From Kolteria novifilia (GTDB lineage: Bacteria > Planctomycetota > Planctomycetia > Kolteriales > Kolteriaceae), in the NCBI GenBank assembly GCA_007748055.1, contig CP036279.1:124001-188000 (forward strand): DNA of 64,000 nt, written 5' to 3'. The translations under genes and the position numbers were made by a program. Under the pieces are notes generated by a model. The model had not been told where the DNA came from and ran no database searches. It worked only from the letters and a program-made list of their open reading frames with translations. Each line of letters opens with the position of its first letter. The first letter of the stretch is position 1. Positions 36,456 through 44,838 of this stretch are shown here, piece by piece.

Positions 36456-38216
36456 ATGCCCATTCAGAATGAGCCTCTTCTCTCGTCCGGCCCGAAGCCG
36501 CTCGGTCACTTCACCCTCGGCGTGCTCGCTTTCGTCGTCGGTGTCCTCTCGGGATTCGGCGCCGTCGCGTTCCGTGCCCTCGTCGATCTCTCTCACAACC
36601 TCTTCTTTCTCGGCACCTGCTCGTTCACTCCGCTGATGGACCAGCCCCCCCAGAGCGTCTGGGGAATTGGGATCATCCTCGCGCCCGTCGTCGGCGCGGT
36701 GATCGTCTCATTCATCGTGACGAGCTTCGCGCCCGAAGCCCGTGGCAGTGGCGTTCCCCAAGTGATGAAGGCGATCTACTACCATGAGGGACGCATCCGT
36801 CCCCTCGTCGCGATCTTTAAGGCGCTCGCCTCCTCGATCACGATCGGCAGTGGCGGCTCGGCCGGCCGCGAAGGCCCGATCATGCAGATCGGCGCGTCGC
36901 TTGGATCGGCCCTGGGCCAGGTTCCCTCGATGACCGCCTCGCAGCGAATTTCCCTGATCGCCGCCGGCGCCGCCGGAGGGATCGCCGCGACCTTCAACGC
37001 TCCCATCGCGGGGGTTTGCTTCGCGGTCGAGCTTCTTCTTCCGTCGATCACCGCGACGACGCTCCTCCCAGTGGCGATCTCGACGACGATCGCCACGCTC
37101 ATCGGTCGCTACTACTTCGGCTTGCATCCGACCTTTTACATCCCGGCCCTCGAAGGGGCTCCGACGGTCTACACCGGCCCTTATCAACTGGCGGTCTACC
37201 TAATGTTCGGGCTCGCCTTGGGGCTCCTATGCTCGGTCTTCGTTCGTTCCATCTACTGGGTGACGCGCAAGACGGAAGGCATTAGCGGGAACTACTACCT
37301 CCGGCATTGCTCGGCGATGCTCTTGGTGGGGATCGTCTTGTACCTGGTTCATCTCTGGCAGGGTCGGTTCTATGTCCAGGGTGTCGGCTACGCGGCGATC
37401 GAGGACGTCCTGCGCGGCGGGCTGACATCGCCCTGGCTCTTGCTCGTACTCGTCGTCGTGAAGTTGGTGGTCACCGCGCTGACGCTCGGCTCGGGAGCGT
37501 CCGGCGGCATCTTCTCGCCGTGCATCTTCCTGGGGGCGATGTCGGGAGGAGCGCTGGGGTTCTTCCTCCAGGCTCTCTTCCCAGACGCCGGGTTTCAGCC
37601 GACGATTTTCGCGATGGCGGGAATCGCCGGGATGGTCGGCGGGGCCACGGGCGCCTTGCTCACCTCGATCATCATCGTCTTCGAAATGACGCAGAACCTC
37701 GACTTCGTGCAGCCCGCGATCCTGACGGTCGCGGCGGCCTACACCGTGCGCAAGACCTTCTCCTATGAGAACGTCTACACTCACGGCATGAAGCAACAGG
37801 GCACGCCCTTGGCGGAAGGGCTCGAGTCGGGCTTCGTGCTTTCCTTCCGCGCTCGCGACTTCATGACCGACGAGTTCTTCCTCGCCCCCATCGACTCCCT
37901 GGTTACGACGTGGCCGCCGAACAAGCGACTGGCGATCATCATCGACAACGGCTTGGTCCGGGGCGTCTTGCACTACGCCCCCACCCTCGTCGAGAATTGC
38001 AAGGATCTGAGCTTCGCGAGCCTCGACGGGGAGCACTCGGTCAGTGTCGACGCCGACGCGTCGGTGGCCGAGGTCCAGCAGCGCATGGCGTCCGGTTCCG
38101 CCCGGATCGCGCTGGTAACCAAGAGAAAACGCAACCGGTCGAGCGACGTCATCATCGGCGTCGTCGACGATCAACAACTGATGTCCCTTCGGGGTCGTGT
38201 CGCGCAGCTTCAGTAG
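36456..38216 (+). CDS. ClC-family chloride channel/antiporter with CBS domain
   Basis: 586 aa with about 10-12 membrane helices. ClC signature motifs are present in order: GSGVPQV (about residue 96), GREGPIMQ with the gating Glu (about 137), and GGIFSPCIFLGA later. A C-terminal cytosolic region (from about 470) reads as a CBS pair (ARDFMTDEFFLAPIDS, then SVSVDADASVAEVQQRM). Such proteins move chloride, often coupled to protons. It lies 31 nt upstream of the alkaline phosphatase gene, so co-transcription is possible though functionally unexplained. Confidence 0.93.
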   Translation: MPIQNEPLLSSGPKPLGHFTLGVLAFVVGVLSGFGAVAFRALVDLSHNLFFLGTCSFTPLMDQPPQSVWGIGIILAPVVGAVIVSFIVTSFAPEARGSGVPQVMKAIYYHEGRIRPLVAIFKALASSITIGSGGSAGREGPIMQIGASLGSALGQVPSMTASQRISLIAAGAAGGIAATFNAPIAGVCFAVELLLPSITATTLLPVAISTTIATLIGRYYFGLHPTFYIPALEGAPTVYTGPYQLAVYLMFGLALGLLCSVFVRSIYWVTRKTEGISGNYYLRHCSAMLLVGIVLYLVHLWQGRFYVQGVGYAAIEDVLRGGLTSPWLLLVLVVVKLVVTALTLGSGASGGIFSPCIFLGAMSGGALGFFLQALFPDAGFQPTIFAMAGIAGMVGGATGALLTSIIIVFEMTQNLDFVQPAILTVAAAYTVRKTFSYENVYTHGMKQQGTPLAEGLESGFVLSFRARDFMTDEFFLAPIDSLVTTWPPNKRLAIIIDNGLVRGVLHYAPTLVENCKDLSFASLDGEHSVSVDADASVAEVQQRMASGSARIALVTKRKRNRSSDVIIGVVDDQQLMSLRGRVAQLQ

Positions 38217-38246
38217 TCCCGCTCACCCCGGAGGTCTTCAGGCAGG

Positions 38247-39953
38247 ATGCACCGAACCCCGACCCACCTTCCCGCAGCGTTCGAGCCATTGGCCACGCCG
38301 CGCCGCTCGCTGATTGTCAAGACACTGGTGGTCGCCCTCTTCGTCACCACGGGATGTAGCCGCTCGGAGTCATCCGGCGCCAACGCGACCGGCGATCCGG
38401 TGCGCGATCTGCAACGCTCCGCCGTCGAAACGGGGCGCTGCTCGGTCGTTCATTGGGGCACGAATCCCGACGACTATACCCAGTGGCAAAACCACACCAA
38501 CCGCATCGTCCCGGTCTTCGCCTTCGGGACCAAGGGCCAAGGCGACGGGATCGACCTCGCGAGTTATGCTGGCAAGCGGAGCGTCTACCGCGACGAGGCG
38601 GGACTACGAAAGCTCTACGGTCGGCTCCCCCCGGCGACACTCAATCCCGACGCCGGCTACTTCGATCAGACCGCGATCACCGAGATCCAGGAGGCGGCCC
38701 TCGAGGCGGGCAAGAAGCAGATCATTCTGGTGGTCTTCGACGGACTCGATTGGCACGGGCTGCGGGCATCGTCGATCTACCGCACCGGCAAGAGCTACGA
38801 CGAGGGGCGTGGAGCGGGACACTTCCTCCAGGAGTACGACGCCGACGGCACCACCCAGTTCGGCGAGATGGTCACCAGTCCCTTTGGCGAGGCGCCGCGC
38901 CTGAACGTCGACACCCAGGCGATCGCGGTCCCCACCGCCACCGGCGGCTACGACGTCTCCCAAGCGGGTCCCCATGCGTGGTCGACGCCGACCGAGCCCA
39001 ACTACATCAAGGGCCTCGGCTCCTCGACGCGTCACACCTACACCGACAGCGCCGCGTCGGCCACCTCGATGCACAGCGGGATCAAGACCTTCAACGGGTC
39101 GATCAACGTCGCCGCGGATGGTCGCGACGTCAAGCCTTTCGGACGCCTCGCGCAGGAGAAGGGCTACAGCGCCGGCGTCGTCACCAGCGTTCCGGTCAGT
39201 CATGCGACTCCGGCCTGCGCCTACGCCAACAACGTTCTCCGCGGCGACTATCAGGACATCACGCGGGACATGCTCGGACTGCCATCGGTGCGTCATCCCG
39301 ACCAACCGCTGGAGGGACTCGACGTCCTGATCGGCGCGGGGCACGGCTGCGACGTCAGCTCCGACAGCAGCCAAGGCGCGAACTTCGTCGCGGGCAACAA
39401 GTTTCTCACCCGGAAGGATCTCGAGGCGATCGACCACCAACGCGGCGGCAAGTATCTCGTCAGCCAACGGACCGCCGGGCGAAGTGGGCGCGACAATCTC
39501 CTGGCCGACGCCGTCGCCGCCGGGAACGAGAAGCTGCGGCTCTTTGGCTACTACGGGACGCGGGACCAGCACCTCCCCTACCGAACTGCCGACGGGGACT
39601 ACACTCCGACCGTGGGCAAGGAACGGACCGCCGAGATCTACTCGCCCGCCGACATCGAGGAGAACCCGACGCTCGCGGACATGACCGAGGCGGCCCTGAT
39701 CGCGCTGTCGGCGCGGGACAAGCCCTTCTGGCTGTTGGTGGAAGCGGGAGACGTCGACTGGGCCAGTCACGACAACAACGTCGACAACATGATCGGCGCC
39801 ATCGAGAGTGGTGATGACGCCGTTCGCACGATCACGAAGTGGGTGGAAGAGAACAGCTCTTGGCAGGACGCGGTGATGATCGTGACGTCCGACCACGGGC
39901 ACTACTTCGTCGTCAGGGACTTGGCCGCCTTCGGCGTCCTGTCCGGCAAGTAG
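38247..39953 (+). CDS. Alkaline phosphatase (secreted)
   Basis: 568 aa. An N-terminal hydrophobic segment ends VALFVTTGC (Cys37), which may be a lipoprotein site although the -3 residue is not typical. The alkaline phosphatase core is recognised by VVFDGLDW, the Ser nucleophile in TDSAASATSMHSG, LLVEAGDVDWASHDNN and the metal-binding TSDHGHY. It hydrolyses phosphate esters outside the cytoplasm. No Pho box could be identified. It is convergent with the inverse-autotransporter-like gene. Confidence 0.9.
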   Translation: MHRTPTHLPAAFEPLATPRRSLIVKTLVVALFVTTGCSRSESSGANATGDPVRDLQRSAVETGRCSVVHWGTNPDDYTQWQNHTNRIVPVFAFGTKGQGDGIDLASYAGKRSVYRDEAGLRKLYGRLPPATLNPDAGYFDQTAITEIQEAALEAGKKQIILVVFDGLDWHGLRASSIYRTGKSYDEGRGAGHFLQEYDADGTTQFGEMVTSPFGEAPRLNVDTQAIAVPTATGGYDVSQAGPHAWSTPTEPNYIKGLGSSTRHTYTDSAASATSMHSGIKTFNGSINVAADGRDVKPFGRLAQEKGYSAGVVTSVPVSHATPACAYANNVLRGDYQDITRDMLGLPSVRHPDQPLEGLDVLIGAGHGCDVSSDSSQGANFVAGNKFLTRKDLEAIDHQRGGKYLVSQRTAGRSGRDNLLADAVAAGNEKLRLFGYYGTRDQHLPYRTADGDYTPTVGKERTAEIYSPADIEENPTLADMTEAALIALSARDKPFWLLVEAGDVDWASHDNNVDNMIGAIESGDDAVRTITKWVEENSSWQDAVMIVTSDHGHYFVVRDLAAFGVLSGK

Positions 39954-39991
39954 GCCTTCGCCCTCAGCGTCACGTCTTGACACGATCCATC

Positions 39992-40110
39992 GGCACTGGC
40001 TGACAAAAGCTGACCTATTGGCACTGGCTGACAAGCTGACCTATTGGCACTGGCTGACAAGCTGACCTATTGGCACTGGCTGACAAGCAGCCAGTGGCAC
40101 GCCGAACGTT
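39992..40110 (-). repeat. 26-nt expanded CACTGGCTG repeat
   Basis: Plus-strand units beginning GGCACTGGCTGACAA start at 39992, 40020, 40046 and 40072 (28, 26 and 26 nt apart). The last closes the hairpin CACTGGCTG/CAGCCAGTG at 40074-40096 and is followed by GGCACGCCGAACG. The array lies between two convergent stops and, read on the minus strand, has the same order as the single copies elsewhere. Confidence 0.75.
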
Positions 40111-40143
40111 GTTTGGGACACCGAACGTCGGGTGGTGCGTCGT

Positions 40144-42741
40144 CTAGTTCGACGTCGGCAGGACACAGGTTCCGGAGCTAACGCTCTCGAAGTCGTCCTC
40201 GGTCGGATCGAACTCGAAGGTTCCCGTGTTGTTCGACGAGAGATCGTCGAGTTCCTCGATCTGGAACTGCGAGGCGGTCTCGGTGTTGTTGGTGAAGATG
40301 TAGTCGGTGCCGCTGTTGCTATCCGACGAGGTGTTGCTCGTCATCGTCAAGCAGACGGTGGTCGTCGTGTCGCTGGTGTCACCGTCATTGGTGACGGAGA
40401 CCGCCGAGGCGTTGGTGCTGAAGGTGTTGCTGATGAGGCCGACGGTCAGCATGCCCTCGTTCTCGGCGATGCCTTCCACGCCCGAGCCGGTGTTGCTACT
40501 GAAGGTGTTGCTCGAGATCCGCGACGAGAGCGTTCCGCCGTTGGCGTCGAGGTAGACGCCCGAACCGCTGTTGAAGCTGACCAGAGTGTTGCTGGTGACG
40601 ACCGCCGAGACGTTGCTGCTGGAACTGCCCGCGGTGATGCTGATGGCGTTGCCGCGATTGCTCTCGATCGCGGTGTTGTTCGAGATCGTCAGCGTCATCG
40701 TCGCGCCGCTGCTGGCGGTCGCGTTGATACCGTCGAGCATGTTGCCGGTGATCGTGTTGTTCTCGATGGTCGCGGTCAGGCTCGCGGAGGACGAGGTGAC
40801 GTCCATCGAGATGCCGTCGTTGCCCAACGCGTCGGTGAAGGTGTTGTCGCTGATCGTGGCGGTGGCGGTGCTACTATCCTGCACCGAGAGGAAGAGGTTC
40901 GCCAAGCCGCTGTCGTCGACGGTATTGCCGCTGATGGTCGTGGTGAGCGTCGTGTTCTGGGCCGCGATCAGCGAGATACCGTTGTTCGTTGAGTCGTCGA
41001 TCGTGTTGTCTTCGATGTTGGCGGTCACGCTGGTCGTCGAATCGGGTGCGTAGGTGATCTGAATGCCGTCGGAACCAGCGCGGAGGATCGTGTTGTCGGA
41101 GATCGACGTCGTTCCGGTGACGTTCTGAAGCAGGATACCCGCTCCGCCCGCGTCGCTGATCGAAACGTAGTTGATGTTCGGATCGGACGCGTTGTCGCCG
41201 AGGACGCCGGCGATCGTCGGGAAGCGGATCGTGAAGCCGGAGACCTCGTTGCTATCGCCGAGGGTGACGGCGCTACCCGGCGAGTTGAGGATGATCGGCA
41301 GCTCCGTGCCCGATGTCGCGGTTGGGAGCGTGAAGGTCCCCTGCGTCGAGGTGAAGGTATGGGTGATGCCTTCGCCGTAGAAGAACTGCCCCGATTGCAA
41401 CGTGATCCCCTGGCCGGAGAAGACGCTGTCGGCGTGAGCGAAGATGATGTTGTCGGTCGTCGAGATCGCCTGCGCCTCGGGCAGGGTCTTGACCGGATCG
41501 TCGACCGTTCCCGTTCCGGTATCCGAGCCGGAACTGGAGACGTGGATCACGGTGATCGGATCGCCGGTCGACGAGTTCGTCGCCACCACGGTCCGGGTGT
41601 CGTTGACCAGGACGATGTTCTGATTGCGGACGATCGGCTCGCCCAGTCGATCACGCACCGCGATCGGCGCGATCATCGGGTCGCGACCGTCGGACCGTGG
41701 CGTCAGGTTGCGAGGCCGAAAGCCCGGCCAGAAGACCTGCACCCCGAAGACGAGATCCTGCCCGAAGAGCTGATCGGTTTGGAACTCGAGGTTCGTGATC
41801 ACGTGATCGGTGAAGCGCGACTCGAGCCTCGCCTTGAAGCCGATCGCGTCTTCGGAGACTTCGTTGGCCCGGAAGTAGTAGCCTCCGACGAAGACGCGGT
41901 TAAAGTCGCGAACCAGCGGCACTGGCACCGGACCACCCACCTCGAAGTCGACCCCGCTGAGGGCTTCCTGGAAGCTCTCGGTCAGGAGGATGACGCTCTC
42001 GAAGTAGCGCGGATCGTAGTACGAATTGCTGACAAATGCGTCCCCGAGCACGATGTAGCCATTGAGGCGAGCGTCGAGCGCCCGTCCAAGGGTCTCGATG
42101 CCGAGGCCGACCTGGTTGTAGTTTCGTTCGTCGTCGCGGTTGTCATAGAAGACGTACCCGCCGAGCGTCCGGTTGGCGGATTCGAAGAACTGCCGATGCG
42201 CGAGGCCGACGTTGAGGGCCCGCTGCGAGTGGTTGTTGATGAGAATGTTCGCGTCGAGGAAGGTGAGTCCCTCGCCTGGGGTTTCCAGCAGGGGCAGGAA
42301 GCCCTGGATCGCGGAGTAGCCGTTTTCGTAGCCGTATCCCTCGGTTTGGTAACGAGCACCGATCCGCGGCGTATAGCCACCCACGGGAGGTGGCGAAGGC
42401 GGCACAACGAACTCATCCTCGTAGACGACATCCCCCTCGGTACCGGGCATGGCACCGGGAGGCATCCCGCTTCCGACATCGGAGGCGGGCGGCTCGGGTG
42501 GCTGTCCGGGAGTCGTCGGCGGGTTGGTGGGAGCCGTTCCCCCCGGCGGTGTCGCGGGGGCGGTGGCGGCAGTCGATTGCGTGATGCTCAATCCCCGCGG
42601 CGGCATCTGGTCGGGATCGAGAGGAACCTCTTGCCCGACGAGAAACTCTTGCGGCGGCATGGGCTCCTGGGCGTACCCAAGCTCCACCGGGCCAGCGGCA
42701 AGCGCGAGCGTGATTCCAACAATTGCCGCCTGCGTACGCAT
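40144..42741 (-). CDS. Inverse-autotransporter-like beta-barrel with parallel beta-helix passenger
   Basis: 865 aa from ATG at 42741, preceded by AAGGA; the longer frame to 43065 is not supported. Signal peptide 1-25, a Pro-rich stretch to about residue 115, then a barrel-like region (RYQTEGYGYENGYSAI, GLAHRQFFESANRTLGGYVFYDNRDD, YIVLGDAFVSNSYYDP), and from about residue 400 a long parallel beta-helix built of NTI-type repeats (ISDNTI, IEDNTI, ISGNTV, ISNNTA, ISSNTF). The order barrel then passenger matches intimin/invasin-like inverse autotransporters. Surface adhesin or enzyme is the likely role; no catalytic site was recognised. Confidence 0.8.
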   Translation of the reverse strand: MRTQAAIVGITLALAAGPVELGYAQEPMPPQEFLVGQEVPLDPDQMPPRGLSITQSTAATAPATPPGGTAPTNPPTTPGQPPEPPASDVGSGMPPGAMPGTEGDVVYEDEFVVPPSPPPVGGYTPRIGARYQTEGYGYENGYSAIQGFLPLLETPGEGLTFLDANILINNHSQRALNVGLAHRQFFESANRTLGGYVFYDNRDDERNYNQVGLGIETLGRALDARLNGYIVLGDAFVSNSYYDPRYFESVILLTESFQEALSGVDFEVGGPVPVPLVRDFNRVFVGGYYFRANEVSEDAIGFKARLESRFTDHVITNLEFQTDQLFGQDLVFGVQVFWPGFRPRNLTPRSDGRDPMIAPIAVRDRLGEPIVRNQNIVLVNDTRTVVATNSSTGDPITVIHVSSSGSDTGTGTVDDPVKTLPEAQAISTTDNIIFAHADSVFSGQGITLQSGQFFYGEGITHTFTSTQGTFTLPTATSGTELPIILNSPGSAVTLGDSNEVSGFTIRFPTIAGVLGDNASDPNINYVSISDAGGAGILLQNVTGTTSISDNTILRAGSDGIQITYAPDSTTSVTANIEDNTIDDSTNNGISLIAAQNTTLTTTISGNTVDDSGLANLFLSVQDSSTATATISDNTFTDALGNDGISMDVTSSSASLTATIENNTITGNMLDGINATASSGATMTLTISNNTAIESNRGNAISITAGSSSSNVSAVVTSNTLVSFNSGSGVYLDANGGTLSSRISSNTFSSNTGSGVEGIAENEGMLTVGLISNTFSTNASAVSVTNDGDTSDTTTTVCLTMTSNTSSDSNSGTDYIFTNNTETASQFQIEELDDLSSNNTGTFEFDPTEDDFESVSSGTCVLPTSN

Positions 42742-43199
42742 CCGTCGCCGTCCTTGGCCTGTGGATACAAAGGCCCCCAAATTCCATCGGCGCCGTCGGG
42801 GGGCCCTGTGAAATCGAAATTTCTCGATTCTCGATTTGCGCCGAAACCCAGTTCCGTCGGTGCGCGTTCTTTGGGTACTGCGTCTTTCATCGGCAGGACG
42901 TCGTCCGAATTCCCGGTAAAACCGTCCCAATCCTGCCAAGACGTCCAATCGGCGCCCTCGGAAGGCTAGCGCGAAGCCCCTCCCCGAGAAGCGGGGTAAG
43001 CTGGAAAAACTTCCCACGCTCGCAATGCCCTTGGCCAGGCTCCTCGAATTCCCCACAACAGACATTGGAAGCCGCCCACTCCCCTGGAAAGAGGAACGGC
43101 GAAGAACGATGCGGTCCTGGAGCCGGCACCGGTCTCCACGATGAGCTAGTATTCTTCTCGTGTGATGGGCTCACTCTTGGTCTTGGGACGGACACGACC
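42742..43199. other. Divergent intergenic region with small inverted repeat
   Basis: 458 bp between divergent genes, so promoters of both lie here. An inverted repeat AAATCGA (42811-42817) / TCGATTT (42831-42837) lies about 80 nt upstream of the autotransporter-like start and could be a regulator site. No gene was recognised. Confidence 0.4.
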
Positions 43200-44408
43200 G
43201 TGATCCACGACTGTTTTGACGAACTCCCTTCCGAGCTTCGTCATGGCGTCGTTTCGATCGGAAACTTCGACGGCGTCCACCGTGGCCATCGTCGGCTACT
43301 CGCGCGCTTGCGCACCCGCGCCCAGGCGCTCGGAGCTCCCGCGATCGCGGTCAGTTTCGAACCCCATCCGATCGCCCTCTTGCGACCTCAGTTCGCGCCG
43401 ACCCCGCTGGTCTGGCCCGGGCGGAAGGCGGAACTACTCCGCGCCGCCGGCGCCGATGGCGTCATCATTTATCAAGCCGATCACCGACTCCTCGATCTCG
43501 AGGCCCGAGCCTTCTTCGACGACATCATTCGTGGCCGACTTCAAGCCGTCGCGATGGTCGAAGGCCCCAACTTTGGTTTTGGCAAAGGCCGCGCGGGGAA
43601 CGTCGACACGCTGCGGCAGTTCTGCCGAGAAGCGACGATGCCCTGCGATATCGTGGGACTCGTCGAGGGCGAGGGGGAGGCGGTCTCGAGCACGCGCATC
43701 CGTGGGGCGCTGCGGGAAGGCGAGATCGAGGATGCCCAACGCATGCTCGGCCGGCCCCATCGGATTCGAGGAAAGGTCGTTCAAGGCGATCAGCGTGGAG
43801 CGACGATCGGGTTTCCGACCGCCAATCTCGAGTCGATCCCCGTCCTGGTCCCCAAGGATGGAGTCTACGCCGTGCGAGTTCATGTTGGGGAGACGCCCTA
43901 TGCCGGGGCGTGTCATGTTGGAACCAACCCGACCTTCGACCAGGAAAAGCGGAAGGTCGAGATTCACTTGCTCGACTATTCGGGAAGCCTGTACGGGGCG
44001 TGGGTGGAAGTCGACTTTCTGTCGCGTCTTCGCGGGACCGAGCGCTTCGCCGACTTGGCGGCCCTCAAGGCTCAGCTCGCCCAGGACGTCGACGAAGTTC
44101 GCCGCCGCGTCCTAACGCAAGAGCAAGAGCAAGAGCGTTCCTCCGCCGCGCGGCGTGCGGAACTTTGTTCGACCATCTCCGAATGGATCATGCAGGAGGT
44201 GGAGCCTTCGCTACGGACGACGGGTGGCTCCTTCGGGTCGGCGACGCTCCAAGACGACGGCCTGCTACAGCTTCGCTGGCGATTTGACCGAACCCCGCTG
44301 CCCCACGAACGCCAGACACTCTTGTTCGGTCTCGAACAGCAACTGCGTCGCGTCTTCCCGGAAGTGACCGCGGTAACGTCGACGACCGATTCGATGGTAT
44401 CGACCTGA
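43200..44408 (+). CDS. ribF: Bifunctional riboflavin kinase/FAD synthetase with NifU-like C-terminal tail
   Basis: 402 aa from GTG at 43200 (no ATG in frame fits). The FAD synthetase half is seen in SIGNFDGVHRGH (residues 19-30) and SSTRIRGAL; the riboflavin kinase half in GFPTANL and GVYAVRV. RibF makes FMN and FAD. From about residue 325 the protein has about 78 extra residues (TISEWIMQEVEPSLRTTGGS, then GLEQQLRRVFPEVTAV). These resemble the NifU C-terminal domain but lack its CxxC iron-sulfur cysteines. The extension is in frame with no stop or frameshift between. It may be a degenerate fused domain. Confidence 0.9.
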   Translation: MIHDCFDELPSELRHGVVSIGNFDGVHRGHRRLLARLRTRAQALGAPAIAVSFEPHPIALLRPQFAPTPLVWPGRKAELLRAAGADGVIIYQADHRLLDLEARAFFDDIIRGRLQAVAMVEGPNFGFGKGRAGNVDTLRQFCREATMPCDIVGLVEGEGEAVSSTRIRGALREGEIEDAQRMLGRPHRIRGKVVQGDQRGATIGFPTANLESIPVLVPKDGVYAVRVHVGETPYAGACHVGTNPTFDQEKRKVEIHLLDYSGSLYGAWVEVDFLSRLRGTERFADLAALKAQLAQDVDEVRRRVLTQEQEQERSSAARRAELCSTISEWIMQEVEPSLRTTGGSFGSATLQDDGLLQLRWRFDRTPLPHERQTLLFGLEQQLRRVFPEVTAVTSTTDSMVST

Positions 44409-44453
44409 CCGTCGGGACGTCCCTTCCCGCCGACGGCGAACTCACCTTGGACG

Positions 44454-44525
44454 CCTTGGGTGCCCCTGCTCACGCTTGTCGTGGGCAGGCCCAAAGGACT
44501 CACGCTTGTCGTGGGCAGGCAAACG
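44454..44525 (+). repeat. Two 30-nt hairpin units (copy F)
   Basis: CCTTGGGTGCCCCTGCT is followed by units beginning CACGCTTGTCGTGGGCAGGC at 44471 and 44501, 30 nt apart. The outer parts of the full element are absent. It lies 45 nt after the ribF stop in the same orientation. The rest of 44526-44786 holds nothing recognised. Confidence 0.65.
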
Positions 44526-44786
44526 TCGTCTTCCATCGGAGTCAAACAAACGTGACAGTCCACCGTCAGCACAATCTTCACGCGGCCTTCACCGGACTTT
44601 CACACACAAGATCGGGAGATAAGCAACAATTGGCTTGGCTAAATTAGGGCACTTCGGGCCCTCGGTGGCGGTGGCAACACCGTCTCTGTCTGGCCAAGTG
44701 CCGGCAGGCTCTCTCCGAGAGTCTGTCGGCCATTGGGCCAACCTTTCCTTCCCACCCACTCTTCACCAACACCAAGAAATGACAAA

Positions 44787-44810
44787 GCCGCGCGACTTTT
44801 GTCACGCGGC
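44787..44810 (-). terminator. Intrinsic terminator of the DUF11 gene
   Basis: On the minus strand GCCGCGTGAC, loop AAAA and GTCGCGCGGC form a 10-bp stem with one G-T pair, followed by TTTGTCATTTC. It lies 28 nt after the stop of the gene at 44839. The T-tract is broken, so efficiency may be moderate. Confidence 0.7.
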
Positions 44811-44838
44811 CCTGTCGTCCATTCGTCGGTCACCGCCC

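Noticed and set aside
42742-43065. N-terminal extension of the inverse-autotransporter-like protein
   Set aside because: A standard signal peptide starts at 42741 with a ribosome site, and the extension has no export or coding character.
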